Shown piece after piece: positions 14,446-23,016 of a stretch of DNA of 39,720 bases; position 1 is the stretch's first letter, and the number at the start of each line of letters is the position of its first letter. A program made the translations under genes and the position numbers. Under the pieces are notes generated by a model. It was not told the DNA's origin and searched no databases. It saw nothing but the letters and a program-made list of their open reading frames with translations. Source of the stretch: a bacterium (lineage in GTDB: Bacteria > Patescibacteriota > Minisyncoccia > Phycocordibacterales > JABMNX01); the NCBI GenBank assembly GCA_002687905.1, contig NZBM01000016.1:1-39720 (forward strand), written 5' to 3'.

Positions 14446-14562
14446 GTGTCAGCTCACTAATTCAAAAACCTTACGATATATCGTAAGGTTTTTAAGAAAT
14501 GGCTCCTACCCGGGCTCACTCGTCCCGGCATGTCGGGACTCGCTCCGTCTTTCGAGTCCCTG
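14441..14562. repeat. T-arm-bounded palindromic element of tRNA-Gln
   Basis: In tRNA orientation (right to left) it contains an inverted T-arm copy (TTCGAGTCCCTG on the plus strand, 14551-14562), a GTCCCG/CGGGAC hairpin (14522-14539), a 30-nt palindrome with core TACGATATATCGTA (14464-14493), TTAGTGAGCTGACACC, and then the direct tRNA 3' copy. The part 14441-14493 recurs inverted at 38843-38894. Confidence 0.7.
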
Positions 14563-14618
14563 CCGAACAAAGACCATTGTCGCATTGATGCTTCGGATAG
14601 ATAGCGAAACTGCTCTAG

Positions 14619-14689
14619 CTGCCGGACAGGGACTCGAACCCCGATTTCTTGGACCAAAACCAAGCGTCCTACCATTAGACGATCCGGCA
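14619..14689 (-). tRNA. tRNA-Gln(TTG)
   Basis: Acceptor TGCCGGA/TCCGGCA, D arm GTCTAATGGTAGGAC, anticodon stem CTTGG/CCAAG around TTTTGGT with anticodon TTG, T arm GGGTTCGAGTCCC. No CCA encoded. TATAGT lies about 10 bp upstream as a -10 box. Confidence 0.92.
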
Positions 14690-14725
14690 ATATATAGACT
14701 ATAACCTACTATTATTAAAATATTT

Positions 14726-14802
14726 GTCCAAGAATTTCTTGGACCTCTGTAATAAAATGCAAGCGTCCTACCATTAGACGATCCGGCAATATATAGACTA
14801 TA
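14726..14802 (-). pseudogene. tRNA-Gln 5'-half copy ending in a palindrome
   Basis: 14760-14802 repeats 14661-14703 exactly: the 5' half of tRNA-Gln plus 15 bp of upstream sequence with its -10 box. Beyond the anticodon position the copy differs, then again shares ATTTCTTGGACC. It closes with the perfect hairpin GTCCAAGAATTTCTTGGAC (14726-14744) and an AT-rich tail. It cannot fold as a tRNA and may act as a terminator. Confidence 0.75.
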
Positions 14803-14832
14803 AATTACCCTTAATTGTAAAAATACTCTAGT

Positions 14833-14868
14833 AAAATTTGCGACTCAACCGGTTGGGTCGCAAATTTT
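14833..14868. repeat. 36-nt palindrome with AACCGGTT centre (copy 1)
   Basis: AAAATTTGCGACTCAACCGG is followed by its complement with a single G-T mismatch. Closely related to 38921-38956. Both lie shortly upstream of a TTGACT promoter of a small GC-rich gene, and with their A- and T-runs could act as two-way terminators. Confidence 0.75.
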
Positions 14869-14878
14869 GGCTTGTATA

Positions 14879-14908
14879 TTGACTTTTTTGAGCTAACGTG
14901 AAAACATA
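14879..14908 (+). promoter_or_regulatory. Promoter of the 93-aa gene
   Basis: -35 TTGACT (14879-14884) with a weak -10 near AACATA (14903-14908). The spacing fits only roughly, so the -10 is uncertain. Confidence 0.4.
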
Positions 14909-14941
14909 GCTCCCAGCAAAAGATAATCAACGAGGTTTACT

Positions 14942-15223
14942 ATGAACGCAGTTAAGCAGGCTGACAAGAAAAACGCGGAAGCAGCTCTTGAACGTCTCAT
15001 CACTAGCAACGGGATGGGCGGTGACCCCACCTTGTCGAATGTTCTCTACTTCATGAGTGCATCCTCCCGCACCGACGCTGATCGGATCGCCTTTAAGGAC
15101 AGTCTCCTTGAGACCGGATACGCCACAGACGCTCTCGATCCATCTGATGCTGATATCGGTAACGAGTGCCGGGAAAGTCTTCGCAGACTCTTCCGCGCCG
15201 CAGGGCGCGAAGTGGAAGAATAA
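14942..15223 (+). CDS. Small acidic hypothetical protein, 93 aa
   Basis: Starts MNAVKQADKKNAEAALERLI. Helical and acidic, with a single Cys (DIGNECRESL) and no membrane helix. A CGAGG ribosome-binding site stands about 7 nt before the ATG. A TTGACT promoter lies upstream and one of the strongest terminators in the window follows. Codons are GC-rich (CTC, GCC, GAC), unlike the AT-rich dnaX beside it. It is a complete single-gene unit of unknown function, probably well expressed. Confidence 0.7.
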   Translation: MNAVKQADKKNAEAALERLITSNGMGGDPTLSNVLYFMSASSRTDADRIAFKDSLLETGYATDALDPSDADIGNECRESLRRLFRAAGREVEE

Positions 15224-15225
15224 CT

Positions 15226-15272
15226 TGGGCCGCAGAGAGAGCGACAAGGTCGCTCTCTCTGCGGCCTTTGTC
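15226..15272 (+). terminator. Very strong two-way terminator between the 93-aa gene and dnaX
   Basis: GGCCGCAGAGAGAGCGAC and its exact complement form an 18-bp stem with a 3-nt loop, followed by TTTGTC. A-rich bases upstream allow it to serve the convergent dnaX operon as well. Confidence 0.85.
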
Positions 15273-15279
15273 ATTTCTA

Positions 15280-16299
15280 TTACAACAACTCCATCAACGC
15301 TACCTCAAGTGGTAATTGTGGAATATATGAACGAGGGACTTCGTCATAAACTCTTAAAATCTTCTCCAACACGTCAAGCGTAATTCCCTCTTCTTTGCTA
15401 AGCTCTTCTAGAAATTTTAAATCCTCTTTTGAAAATTGCTCTTTAAAACTCTCCTTCTGCTCGGGAGCGTGCCTCATTAAAAGTGCCGCGCGTAGTTTAT
15501 GAAGGACTAAAGTTACAAAGGTCTTAACATCTAAATTGTTTTTTACAACTTCATCAACTTTACTAATTACAGTCTTCTTATCTTTATTTGAAAGTGAAGA
15601 AAGAAAATCATTTACCAAAGTGCCTTTAGGCGCTCCTGTTACTTTCTCAATATCCTCCGCGGAGATTTTCTTCCCTTTTGACACTGTCAGAACTTTTTGA
15701 AGTATTCCGTGAGCATCCCTGTATGAGCCCTCAGAAAGTATCGCCACTAAATCAGCGGATGGCTCGTCCAGTGTAAAACCTTCAGATTTTGCAACATCTA
15801 TAATCATATCGCGAAGCATTTCCTGGCTTGGCTTTCTGAAAGTATGAGCTTCACATCTTGAGACTATAGTCTCCGGCAACTTTTCAATTTCGGTCGTAGC
15901 AAGAACAAAAACAGCATGCTTTGGCGGCTCCTCTAGAGTCTTTAAAAGCGCATTAAATGCCTCTTTTGTAAGCATGTGAACTTCATCAATTATGTATACC
16001 TTATACTCTGAAGAAAAAGGAAGGGTCGCCACTGCGTCGCGAAGCTCACGAATGTCATCAATCCCTCTATTGCTCGCCGCGTCCATTTCATATAAATCCT
16101 TTTCATCGCACCCTATTTCACGCGCCAAAATGCGGGCAACTGTCGTCTTTCCGGTACCTCGCGAGCCCGAGAAAAGATATGCATGTCCTATATTCCCCCC
16201 TTTTATAGCAGCTTCAAGTACAGAAACTACGTGCTCTTGCCCACGCACATCTTTAAATTTCTCCGGTCTGTATTTTCTATATAGGACTACTTCACTCAT
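15280..16299 (-). CDS. dnaX: DNA polymerase III gamma subunit (short DnaX)
   Basis: Clamp-loader ATPase of the replicative polymerase. Seen: LYRKYRPEKFKDVRGQEHVV, Walker A FSGSRGTGKTTVARIL, Walker B VYIIDEVHML, sensor stretch VLATTEIEKLPETIVSRC. The Cys-rich zinc module that normally sits between Walker A and DAASNRG is absent: the chain goes from REIGCDEKDLYEM straight to DAASNRG. At 339 aa there is no tau extension, so it corresponds to gamma only. It is the last gene of serS-ftsQ-dus-dnaX, 13 nt after dus. Confidence 0.94.
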   Translation of the reverse strand: MSEVVLYRKYRPEKFKDVRGQEHVVSVLEAAIKGGNIGHAYLFSGSRGTGKTTVARILAREIGCDEKDLYEMDAASNRGIDDIRELRDAVATLPFSSEYKVYIIDEVHMLTKEAFNALLKTLEEPPKHAVFVLATTEIEKLPETIVSRCEAHTFRKPSQEMLRDMIIDVAKSEGFTLDEPSADLVAILSEGSYRDAHGILQKVLTVSKGKKISAEDIEKVTGAPKGTLVNDFLSSLSNKDKKTVISKVDEVVKNNLDVKTFVTLVLHKLRAALLMRHAPEQKESFKEQFSKEDLKFLEELSKEEGITLDVLEKILRVYDEVPRSYIPQLPLEVALMELL

Positions 16300-16312
16300 G
16301 GCGGGAAGTATA

Positions 16313-17269
16313 TCACGAGCTTTTTAGGTATTCCCCTATGATATTTTCTACTTCCGTGGCATTACTCGTTTCCTCAAACAGCCTGTTGCGAAGCTCTTTT
16401 GCTCCGTCAAATCCATTTACATACGCTTTGTAATGTTTCTTCATTACTGCAAAATTTTTATGCGGAAGAAGTTCCTCAAAAAGCTTCGTGTGTTCCACCA
16501 TTACTTTTAGCTTTTCCTCTATACTTGGAATCTCGCCGGAGAAAAGCCAAGGGTTTCCAAAAATCGCACGTCCAAGCATTACCCCATCTGCGCCTGACTC
16601 TTCTGCTAGCTTTTTTGCATGCACTAAATCTGCTGCGTCTCCATTTCCTACTATTAAGGTTCCGCTTTTTAATTCGTCACGAATCTTAACAGCGCGCTTA
16701 ATTACTTCCCAGTGCGCCGGGACTTTTGACATTTCCTTTCTTGTTCTGGCGTGAAGAACTATTGTAGCCGGCTCCTCAGAGAGCAATTCGGGCAGCCACT
16801 CCTCAATTTCATTTTTGTTGTAACCAATTCTAGTTTTAACAGACACTGGCAAACCACCTGCTCCACGCTTCGCTGATTTTATAATTTCTTTTGCGCGTCT
16901 TGAGTCTTTAATAAGTCCTGCCCCTGCGCCTTGTTTCTCAACACTTCTGTCAGGGCACCCCATGTTTATATCAACCCCATCAAAACCAAGCTCTACTGCA
17001 AGCTTTACAGCTCCTTCCATATTTACGGGTTTTCCTGTAAAAAACTGCGCAACTATTGGCCGTTCGCTTTCGGTATAGAGCAAATCTTTTTTAAGAATTT
17101 CCTTTCCTTTTTCGTCAGCAAGCAAAAGCCCGTCGGCTGAGACAAACTCGGTGTAAATAACGGAAGGCTTCCCATATTTTGCAACAATGCGCCTAAAAGC
17201 TGGATCAGTCACATCGGCAAGCGGAGCAAGCATAAAAAACGGTTTCTCTAATTTTTCCCAAAAATTCAT
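16313..17269 (-). CDS. dus: tRNA-dihydrouridine synthase
   Basis: FMN enzyme that reduces uridines in the tRNA D-loop. N-terminal FMLAPLADVTDPAFRRIVAK, then GVDINMGCPDRSVEKQGAGAGL with the catalytic Cys, SVKTRIGYNK, IVLHARTRKEM, IVGNGDA, and GVMLGRAIFGNPWLF for FMN phosphate. Length (318 aa) is normal. It starts 2 nt after ftsQ and precedes dnaX by 13 nt. The exact subtype (A, B, C or D) cannot be fixed by eye. Confidence 0.94.
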   Translation of the reverse strand: MNFWEKLEKPFFMLAPLADVTDPAFRRIVAKYGKPSVIYTEFVSADGLLLADEKGKEILKKDLLYTESERPIVAQFFTGKPVNMEGAVKLAVELGFDGVDINMGCPDRSVEKQGAGAGLIKDSRRAKEIIKSAKRGAGGLPVSVKTRIGYNKNEIEEWLPELLSEEPATIVLHARTRKEMSKVPAHWEVIKRAVKIRDELKSGTLIVGNGDAADLVHAKKLAEESGADGVMLGRAIFGNPWLFSGEIPSIEEKLKVMVEHTKLFEELLPHKNFAVMKKHYKAYVNGFDGAKELRNRLFEETSNATEVENIIGEYLKSS

Positions 17270-17271
17270 AT

Positions 17272-18087
17272 TTATTTGAGCTTGTAGTAGATCTTATTTC
17301 CAAACCTTAAGTCAATATAATCAACAACTTTATCATTGGAGAAATCCTCTGACTCAATAATAGATCGAAGATTTTCAACTATCTGAGATAAATCACTTTC
17401 TCTTGCAACGAGTATCCGGCTTTCGTCTTCAAAACCAACTTCAAAGTCTGTCTCATCAAGAATTGATAAATATATCGGCTCCAAATTTATACTTCTAAGC
17501 ATCTCTGTAAAAAACACGTATTTCTCAAATTCATTTGGTAAGAATGTATCTCCAACTGGGTTCCTTTTCACACCACTCCCATAAAACCTAAAAAACGCAT
17601 TTCCCGAGAAAAATGGAGCAATTCCATAAATGAGCCCATTATTATTCATAAAGTAGCACTGCTCACTTTCACCGATAACGTCTCCACACCAAAGAGAATC
17701 TGGGCTGTATTCCTTAATCAACATTTTGATTCCTTTTAGTCCGTCTCTTTTTATCTCTATCTCCTCTACCCTTTCAAAAACATCTAAGACCCCAGCTTTT
17801 ATTGAGCGTTTAGGATATATGAATGAATTTTTCTTTGGGAAAAGCCAGAAGTATCTGCCACTAAGACTTTCCTCTGCTAAAGTAATAAGCTCCTTGGCTG
17901 TTACCACAGAATTGCCTTGTGTCTTCACTGAAGTTATTAGGATACGGTCCATCTCTGAAAGAGTAGAAAGCCCAAGTACCAATGAAAAAACAAATACAAT
18001 TGCGAGCGCACATCTAAATATTAGTATGTTACGACGCCTCTTTGCCAAATGTGGCGTACGCAGGCGACGTCGCGGAAACAGCCGCAT
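17272..18087 (-). CDS. ftsQ: FtsQ/DivIB-like cell-division protein
   Basis: A basic cytoplasmic start (MRLFPRRRLRTPHLAKRRRN) precedes one membrane helix (about residues 25-45) and then a POTRA-like stretch (ILITSVKTQGNSVVTAKELI), the layout of FtsQ/DivIB. YFWLFPKKN and RIEVxIKE-like parts (EEIEIKRDGLKGIKMLIKEY) fit that family. Sequence conservation in FtsQ is low, so the call rests mainly on topology and the POTRA. Its place between serS and dus, away from mur and ftsA/ftsZ genes, is unusual compared with other bacteria. Confidence 0.75.
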   Translation of the reverse strand: MRLFPRRRLRTPHLAKRRRNILIFRCALAIVFVFSLVLGLSTLSEMDRILITSVKTQGNSVVTAKELITLAEESLSGRYFWLFPKKNSFIYPKRSIKAGVLDVFERVEEIEIKRDGLKGIKMLIKEYSPDSLWCGDVIGESEQCYFMNNNGLIYGIAPFFSGNAFFRFYGSGVKRNPVGDTFLPNEFEKYVFFTEMLRSINLEPIYLSILDETDFEVGFEDESRILVARESDLSQIVENLRSIIESEDFSNDKVVDYIDLRFGNKIYYKLK

Positions 18088-18088
18088 A

Positions 18089-19369
18089 CTAACTCTCTAT
18101 TACCTCCTTTCCAACGTATTTTTGTAGTACATCAGGAACTTTTATAGACCCGTCTTCCTTTTGATAGTTTTCCATTATTGCTGCAAGCGCCCTTCCCATT
18201 GCAAGAGCTGTAGCGTCATTCATATGTACCGGCTCCATCTTTCCGTCTGATTTTTTTATTCTGGTATTTAGGCGTCTTGCCTGATATCCATTCATCAAGT
18301 CTGACGTATGAGTTTCTCTGTATTTGTGCTGTCCCGGCATCCAAGCATCAATATCAAATTGCCGATAGTCTGGAAGTCCCATATCTCCAGTACAAATTAT
18401 CACTACTTGATAAGGGATTTTAAGCTTTCGCATTATGTATTCTTGAATTCCAACAATAAAGTCCTGCTCTTTAAGAGAGTCTTCAGGGCGCGTAAATGTC
18501 TCCATCTCTATTTTGTCAAACTGATGCTGTCTTATTATTCCTTTTGTGTCTTTTCCATATGAACCAGCTTCACGTCTAAACGCAGGAGTGAAAGCAACAT
18601 AGCGAAGCGGCAAATTCTTATCTTCTATGACTTCATCCATATGAAGAGGCCCTAGAGTATGCTCAGCACTTCCAATTAAAACTAAATCATCTTTCTCAAA
18701 CACATAACGCTCGTCTATTGGGTCAAGACGGGCCATTCGGTTCATCACAGCAGTCTTCATCATTAGTGGCGGAACTACCGGAACAAAGGGTTTAACACTA
18801 ATGTCTGCGCCCGCCTCGTTTGCTATCTCTTTTAGAGTTTCTTCATTGGTAAGAACATTCATAACAAAATGGAAAAGTGCATACTGAATCATCGCTAAAT
18901 CCCCTTTGAGATACGTAAATCGCGCACCCGATATGTCTGCCGCTTTCTCACTATCAATTACACCAAGTTCCTTCCCCAACTCATCATGCTCTTTGGCTTT
19001 GAAATTAAATTTAGTCTTGTCTCCCCACTGACGAACTACCTTATTATGAGACTCGTCAGACCCAATGGGAGTATCGGGAGATGCCACGTTTGGAATCTTT
19101 ATCATTAGGCGAACAAACTCTTTTTCTATCCTATCTAGTTCGTCCTCGGCTTTTTGAAGCTCTACGCGAAGTTTTTTCCCCTCATCAACGTTTCTTTCCT
19201 TAGCGGCGATATTTCTTTTCTGGTTTATTTCTGTTACTTTCTGCCGCAGTTTTTTTCGCTCCTCATAAAGCGACTCCAGTTTGCCTAAATCAACTGGTTC
19301 TCCCTTCTTATTCTGGATCGTCTCCTCAACGATTCTCTTATTTCCTAGTATGAATTTTATGTCCAGCAT
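18089..19369 (-). CDS. serS: Serine--tRNA ligase
   Basis: Class II synthetase charging tRNA-Ser. It opens with MLDIKFILGNKRIVEETI and a long coiled-coil arm (about residues 30-110) that grips the tRNA. Motif 2 (FRREAGSYGKDTKGIIRQHQ) and motif 3 (NDATALAMGRALAAIMENYQ) are complete, and GSAEHTLGPLHMDE is the serine-binding stretch. At 426 aa it has the standard length. It is the first gene of a four-gene run and is divergent from dprA with only 11 bp between the start codons. Confidence 0.97.
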   Translation of the reverse strand: MLDIKFILGNKRIVEETIQNKKGEPVDLGKLESLYEERKKLRQKVTEINQKRNIAAKERNVDEGKKLRVELQKAEDELDRIEKEFVRLMIKIPNVASPDTPIGSDESHNKVVRQWGDKTKFNFKAKEHDELGKELGVIDSEKAADISGARFTYLKGDLAMIQYALFHFVMNVLTNEETLKEIANEAGADISVKPFVPVVPPLMMKTAVMNRMARLDPIDERYVFEKDDLVLIGSAEHTLGPLHMDEVIEDKNLPLRYVAFTPAFRREAGSYGKDTKGIIRQHQFDKIEMETFTRPEDSLKEQDFIVGIQEYIMRKLKIPYQVVIICTGDMGLPDYRQFDIDAWMPGQHKYRETHTSDLMNGYQARRLNTRIKKSDGKMEPVHMNDATALAMGRALAAIMENYQKEDGSIKVPDVLQKYVGKEVIES

Positions 19370-19380
19370 ATGCGTGTAAA

Positions 19381-20253
19381 ATGTATAGTAACGTGGAGTA
19401 TCCCTTAAAACAACTCGCTAAAGATGAATTCCCCGCTCTACTTAGCGAGATTCCTGACGCTCCAGAAAGACTATATATAAAAGGAAAACTCCCCAGACCT
19501 GAGACAAAGCTTCTTTGTGTGGTTGGTTCTCGCCGCTATACACCTTATGGGAAAGACGTATGTAAGAAATTAATCACAAACCTTCGTGGCTCCCCTGTCG
19601 CCATAGTATCTGGCCTTGCTTTAGGAATGGATTCTATCGCTCACCATTCTGCAATAAATGCAGGACTTCAAACTGTTGCGGTTCCAGGTTCAGGTCTTGA
19701 TAAAGAAGTGCTTTACCCTCGAATGAATCAAAAGCTTGCAGAGGATATACTTGAGTCCAGAGGAGCTCTTCTTTCAGAGTTTGAACCAAAATTTAAAGCT
19801 ACTCCTTATAGCTTTCCGCAAAGAAATAGGATTATGGCAGGAATGAGTCACGCCACCCTTGTAGTTGAGGCCGGTGAACGCTCTGGAACTCTAATTACTG
19901 CAAGACTTGCGACTGAATACAACAGAGATGTAATGACAGTGCCCGGCTCTATACTCTCAAGAAGTACATATGGTCCTCATATACTTATAAAAACAGGCGC
20001 GATCCCCGTTACAACTTCAGAAGATATTTTAGAAGCTTTGGGAATACCAAAAGAAAGCGTTACTAACACAAGTAATTTGCAAAACATCACCGATGATGAG
20101 AGAAAGGTGCTACAGCTTCTAAGTTCTCCAATGAAAAGAGATTCCCTTATAGAAACTCTTGGAATGGATATAACAGAAGCAAATATTCTGCTTTCTGTAA
20201 TGGAACTTAAAGGACTGATAATAGAGAGACTTGGAGAAATTCAATCTGCCTGA
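19381..20253 (+). CDS. dprA: DNA-processing protein DprA
   Basis: Binds incoming single-stranded DNA and loads RecA during transformation. The Rossmann-like core is clear: CVVGSRRYTPYGKDVCKKLI, IVSGLALGMDSIAHHSAINA, TVAVPGSGLDKEVLYPRMNQ, FPQRNRIMAGMSHATLVVEA, SGTLITARLATEYNRDVMTV. A short winged-helix-like end (MKRDSLIETLGMDITEANIL) matches DprA domain 3. Together with the pilin gene it suggests the cell may take up DNA. Confidence 0.94.
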   Translation: MYSNVEYPLKQLAKDEFPALLSEIPDAPERLYIKGKLPRPETKLLCVVGSRRYTPYGKDVCKKLITNLRGSPVAIVSGLALGMDSIAHHSAINAGLQTVAVPGSGLDKEVLYPRMNQKLAEDILESRGALLSEFEPKFKATPYSFPQRNRIMAGMSHATLVVEAGERSGTLITARLATEYNRDVMTVPGSILSRSTYGPHILIKTGAIPVTTSEDILEALGIPKESVTNTSNLQNITDDERKVLQLLSSPMKRDSLIETLGMDITEANILLSVMELKGLIIERLGEIQSA

Positions 20254-20307
20254 TTTGACAGCTGTGCCAATATAACGTAGAAGTATACGCTGTACATATA
20301 TATATGA

Positions 20308-20434
20308 ATCCCGTTAGAGATTACCAAAGTTTGTTAGCGGGGTTATTGTTAAAAAATACAATATGTATAAATGGTCAGTTTTATAAAAAGTAAGTAACGG
20401 AAACGACCTTGTCGCTTCCTATCTCTAACGGGAT
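20308..20434 (+). promoter_or_regulatory. 14-bp inverted repeat enclosing the topA leader and covering its start
   Basis: ATCCCGTTAGAGAT (20308-20321) is exactly complementary to ATCTCTAACGGGAT (20421-20434), 99 nt further on; the second arm includes the first two bases of the ATG. An inner CGAC-CTT-GTCG hairpin lies close by. In mRNA the outer stem would hide the start codon. Confidence 0.55.
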
Positions 20435-22754
20435 GAAATTAGTAATCGTTGAGTCGCCCGCAAAGGCTAAGACAATAGAAAAATACCTTGGGAAAGATTA
20501 TTCAGTGCGCGCCTCAGTTGGCCACGTACGGGATCTGCCAAAAAGCAATAAAAACGCCATAGATATAGATGGTGGTTTTGTTCCTAATTATGAAATCTCT
20601 AAGGGCAAGGAAAATGTAATAGACGAAATCAGGGACCTCGCAAAAAACGCAGACGAAGTGCTTCTTGCAACTGACCCTGATAGAGAAGGTGAGGCTATTG
20701 CTTGGCATGTAAAGGAAGCGGCAAATATAAAGAATCCAAAAAGAATCGTTTTCTATGAGATTACAGAGGACGCCGTAAAGGAGGCAATAAAACAGCCTAG
20801 AAAAATTGACGAACATTTAAAGGAGGCACAGGAAGCAAGGCGTGTCCTTGATCGCCTTGTTGGGTATGACTTGTCTGGCCTTATTTGGAAAAAACTTCGT
20901 TATGGGCTTTCTGCTGGGCGCGTGCAATCGCCTGCGCTAAGGATTCTCATGGAGCGCGAGCGTGAAATTCGCGCTTTTGTCCCTGAAGATTATTTTGTTA
21001 TTACCGCAGAGACCAAAACAAAGGACAAAGAAACTTTACTTCTTGAATGTTCCGTACAGCCAAAAACAAAAGAAGAGAAGGACGAGATTCTTAAAAAAGG
21101 AAAGGAAGGTTCTTGGAGTGTTTTTAAAGTAGATGAATCTGAAGCAAGACGCTCGCCAAGAGCACCTTTTACAACCTCGACACTCCAACAAACTGCAAGC
21201 ACTAGACTTGGTTTTGCTCCGTCAAAAACTATGCAAGTGGCGCAACGTCTTTATGAGGCAGGTCATATTACATATATGAGAACTGATAGCACGAATATGG
21301 CAGGCTCTGCCGTGGCTCATATTTCAAAACTAGTGGAGTCAAAATACGGCAAAGAATATTCTAAACCTAGAGCATACAAAACTAGAAGCAAGACCGCGCA
21401 AGAAGCTCACGAAGCAATTCGCCCTTCAAACGTATCTAAAGAAAATGCCGGAGCGACAGAGGAGCAGAAGAGACTCTATAATTTAATATGGAGTAGAGCT
21501 GTATCTTCTCAAATGTCTGATGCAAAACTTAAGCGCGTAAAGATAACCGCGGGAGTCAAAGGTATTCCAGATTTTAGTTCCACAGGTTCCCGCGTCATAT
21601 TCGATGGCTGGTTAAAGGCAGACCCAGCCGCACGAGGTGAGGATGTAGAGCTTCCAAAAGTTTTAAGCGGCGAAGAACTATCCCTTAAAGAGATTGAAGC
21701 CGAGGAAAGACAAACACAACCACCAAGCCGCTATTCTGAAGCCGGACTTGTTAAGGAACTTGAAAAGCGCGGAATTGGACGCCCCTCAACATACGCGAGT
21801 ATTATGCGCACCTTAGTTGAACGCGGGTATGTTGATAAAGAAGGTAGGACCCTTTTCCCCACTGACACAGGGGATGCTGTGAGCTCTTTTCTTGAGGATC
21901 ATTTCTCGAAGTATATAAGTGACTCATTTACTGCCGAGATGGAAGACGAACTTGATGAAATAGCCGATGGAAAACGTGAGTACGCAAAGACTCTTAAAGA
22001 TTTCTACACTCCATTTCAAAAGGATGTTGAATCAAAGGAAGACATGCCAAAAATTACTGACTTGGGTGATGCTCCAAAAGAGTTTCCTTGTCCAAAGTGC
22101 GGAAAACATATGACTATAAAACTTGGCCGTGGAGGTAAGTTTATGAGTTGCTCCACTTTCCCAGACTGTGATGGCGCAAGAACAATTGAAGGCAAAGAGC
22201 TAAAGCCTGATGATCCAATAGGAAAGCATCCTGAAAATGGGGAGGATATCTACGTTTTAACAGGCCGCTACGGACCTTATGTTCAGCTTGGTCTTAAAAC
22301 TAAGGAAAATCCAAAACCACAACGTGGAAGTATTCCTAAAGAAGCAGATTTAGAAAATATTCCGATTGAAGATGCAGTTAAATATTTAAGTATTCCGAGA
22401 GTTCTGGGAGAACATCCAGAAACTGGCGAGAAGATAACTGCAAGCATTGGACGTTTTGGCCCTTACATTGTGCACGAATCAGATTTTCGTTCACTTAAGG
22501 AAGATGATGTCTACACTATAGAGCTTCCGCGTGCACTTGAAATATTAAGTCAGCCAAAGCAGCTCCGAAAAGGAGTAGAACTTGCAAAAGAATTGGGAAC
22601 GCACCCAAAAACCAAAAAGCCAATAAACGTATTTAAATCAAAATCCGGACTTCATTTAAAAAAAGGTCTAAAGAATATTTATATACCTGACAATACAGAC
22701 CTTGAGAAGTTTAGCCTTGAAGATGCGCTAAAACTTTTTGATACAAAAAAGTAG
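20433..22754 (+). CDS. topA: DNA topoisomerase I
   Basis: Relaxes negative supercoils by cutting one strand. N-terminal TOPRIM: LVIVESPAKAKTIEKYLG and ATDPDREGEAIAWHV. The active-site Tyr lies in HITYMRTDST (near residue 280). A four-Cys zinc ribbon (CPKCG...CSTFPDC, about residues 552-585) is followed by two or three topo-C repeats (GPYVQLG, GPYIVHE, lastly KSGLHLKKG). I choose ATG 20433; the frame is open to a TTG at 20409, but the conserved family start is MKLVIVESPA. The start is covered by a long inverted repeat. Confidence 0.96.
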   Translation: MKLVIVESPAKAKTIEKYLGKDYSVRASVGHVRDLPKSNKNAIDIDGGFVPNYEISKGKENVIDEIRDLAKNADEVLLATDPDREGEAIAWHVKEAANIKNPKRIVFYEITEDAVKEAIKQPRKIDEHLKEAQEARRVLDRLVGYDLSGLIWKKLRYGLSAGRVQSPALRILMEREREIRAFVPEDYFVITAETKTKDKETLLLECSVQPKTKEEKDEILKKGKEGSWSVFKVDESEARRSPRAPFTTSTLQQTASTRLGFAPSKTMQVAQRLYEAGHITYMRTDSTNMAGSAVAHISKLVESKYGKEYSKPRAYKTRSKTAQEAHEAIRPSNVSKENAGATEEQKRLYNLIWSRAVSSQMSDAKLKRVKITAGVKGIPDFSSTGSRVIFDGWLKADPAARGEDVELPKVLSGEELSLKEIEAEERQTQPPSRYSEAGLVKELEKRGIGRPSTYASIMRTLVERGYVDKEGRTLFPTDTGDAVSSFLEDHFSKYISDSFTAEMEDELDEIADGKREYAKTLKDFYTPFQKDVESKEDMPKITDLGDAPKEFPCPKCGKHMTIKLGRGGKFMSCSTFPDCDGARTIEGKELKPDDPIGKHPENGEDIYVLTGRYGPYVQLGLKTKENPKPQRGSIPKEADLENIPIEDAVKYLSIPRVLGEHPETGEKITASIGRFGPYIVHESDFRSLKEDDVYTIELPRALEILSQPKQLRKGVELAKELGTHPKTKKPINVFKSKSGLHLKKGLKNIYIPDNTDLEKFSLEDALKLFDTKK

Positions 22755-22785
22755 AGGTCGGCTTTTCATCACCGACCTCATTTTA
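22752..22785 (+). terminator. Terminator of topA
   Basis: GAGGTCGG and CCGACCTC pair around CTTTTCATCA, followed by ATTTTA. It begins at the topA stop codon and may also serve the convergent gene ending at 22778. Confidence 0.75.
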
Positions 22786-22984
22786 CCACCTGCAACTTTG
22801 GCCTGACTTCAGGCGACATCTCTTCTTCGAGAGACTTGGGCCGGACAATTGCCGATTGCAGGTTATGCTCCCTGCAAAGAGGGCATTCTTCTCCAGCCCT
22901 TCTGTGGGCCGCAAACTCCACTGCCATATATCCGCAGGCACAGTACACAAGCCTGAATCTTTCTGGTATCTCCATGGTAGTCAT
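22778..22984 (-). CDS. Small zinc-ribbon-like protein, 68 aa
   Basis: From ATG 22984, with GGAAAGG upstream: MTTMEIPERFRLVYCACGYM, then AVEFAAHRRAGEECPLCREH and a charged tail. Two Cys pairs (CAC, CPLC), 18-19 residues apart, suggest a zinc ribbon, although the first pair has a single-residue gap. The frame extends to 23002, but the ribosome-binding site fits the inner ATG. A consensus promoter lies directly upstream. GC-rich codons mark it off from topA and rel. It could be a regulator or RNA-binding protein; nothing proves it. Confidence 0.65.
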   Translation of the reverse strand: MTTMEIPERFRLVYCACGYMAVEFAAHRRAGEECPLCREHNLQSAIVRPKSLEEEMSPEVRPKLQVVK

Positions 22985-23016
22985 TGATCTATACCTTTCC
23001 AAAAACCTGAAAAGGT

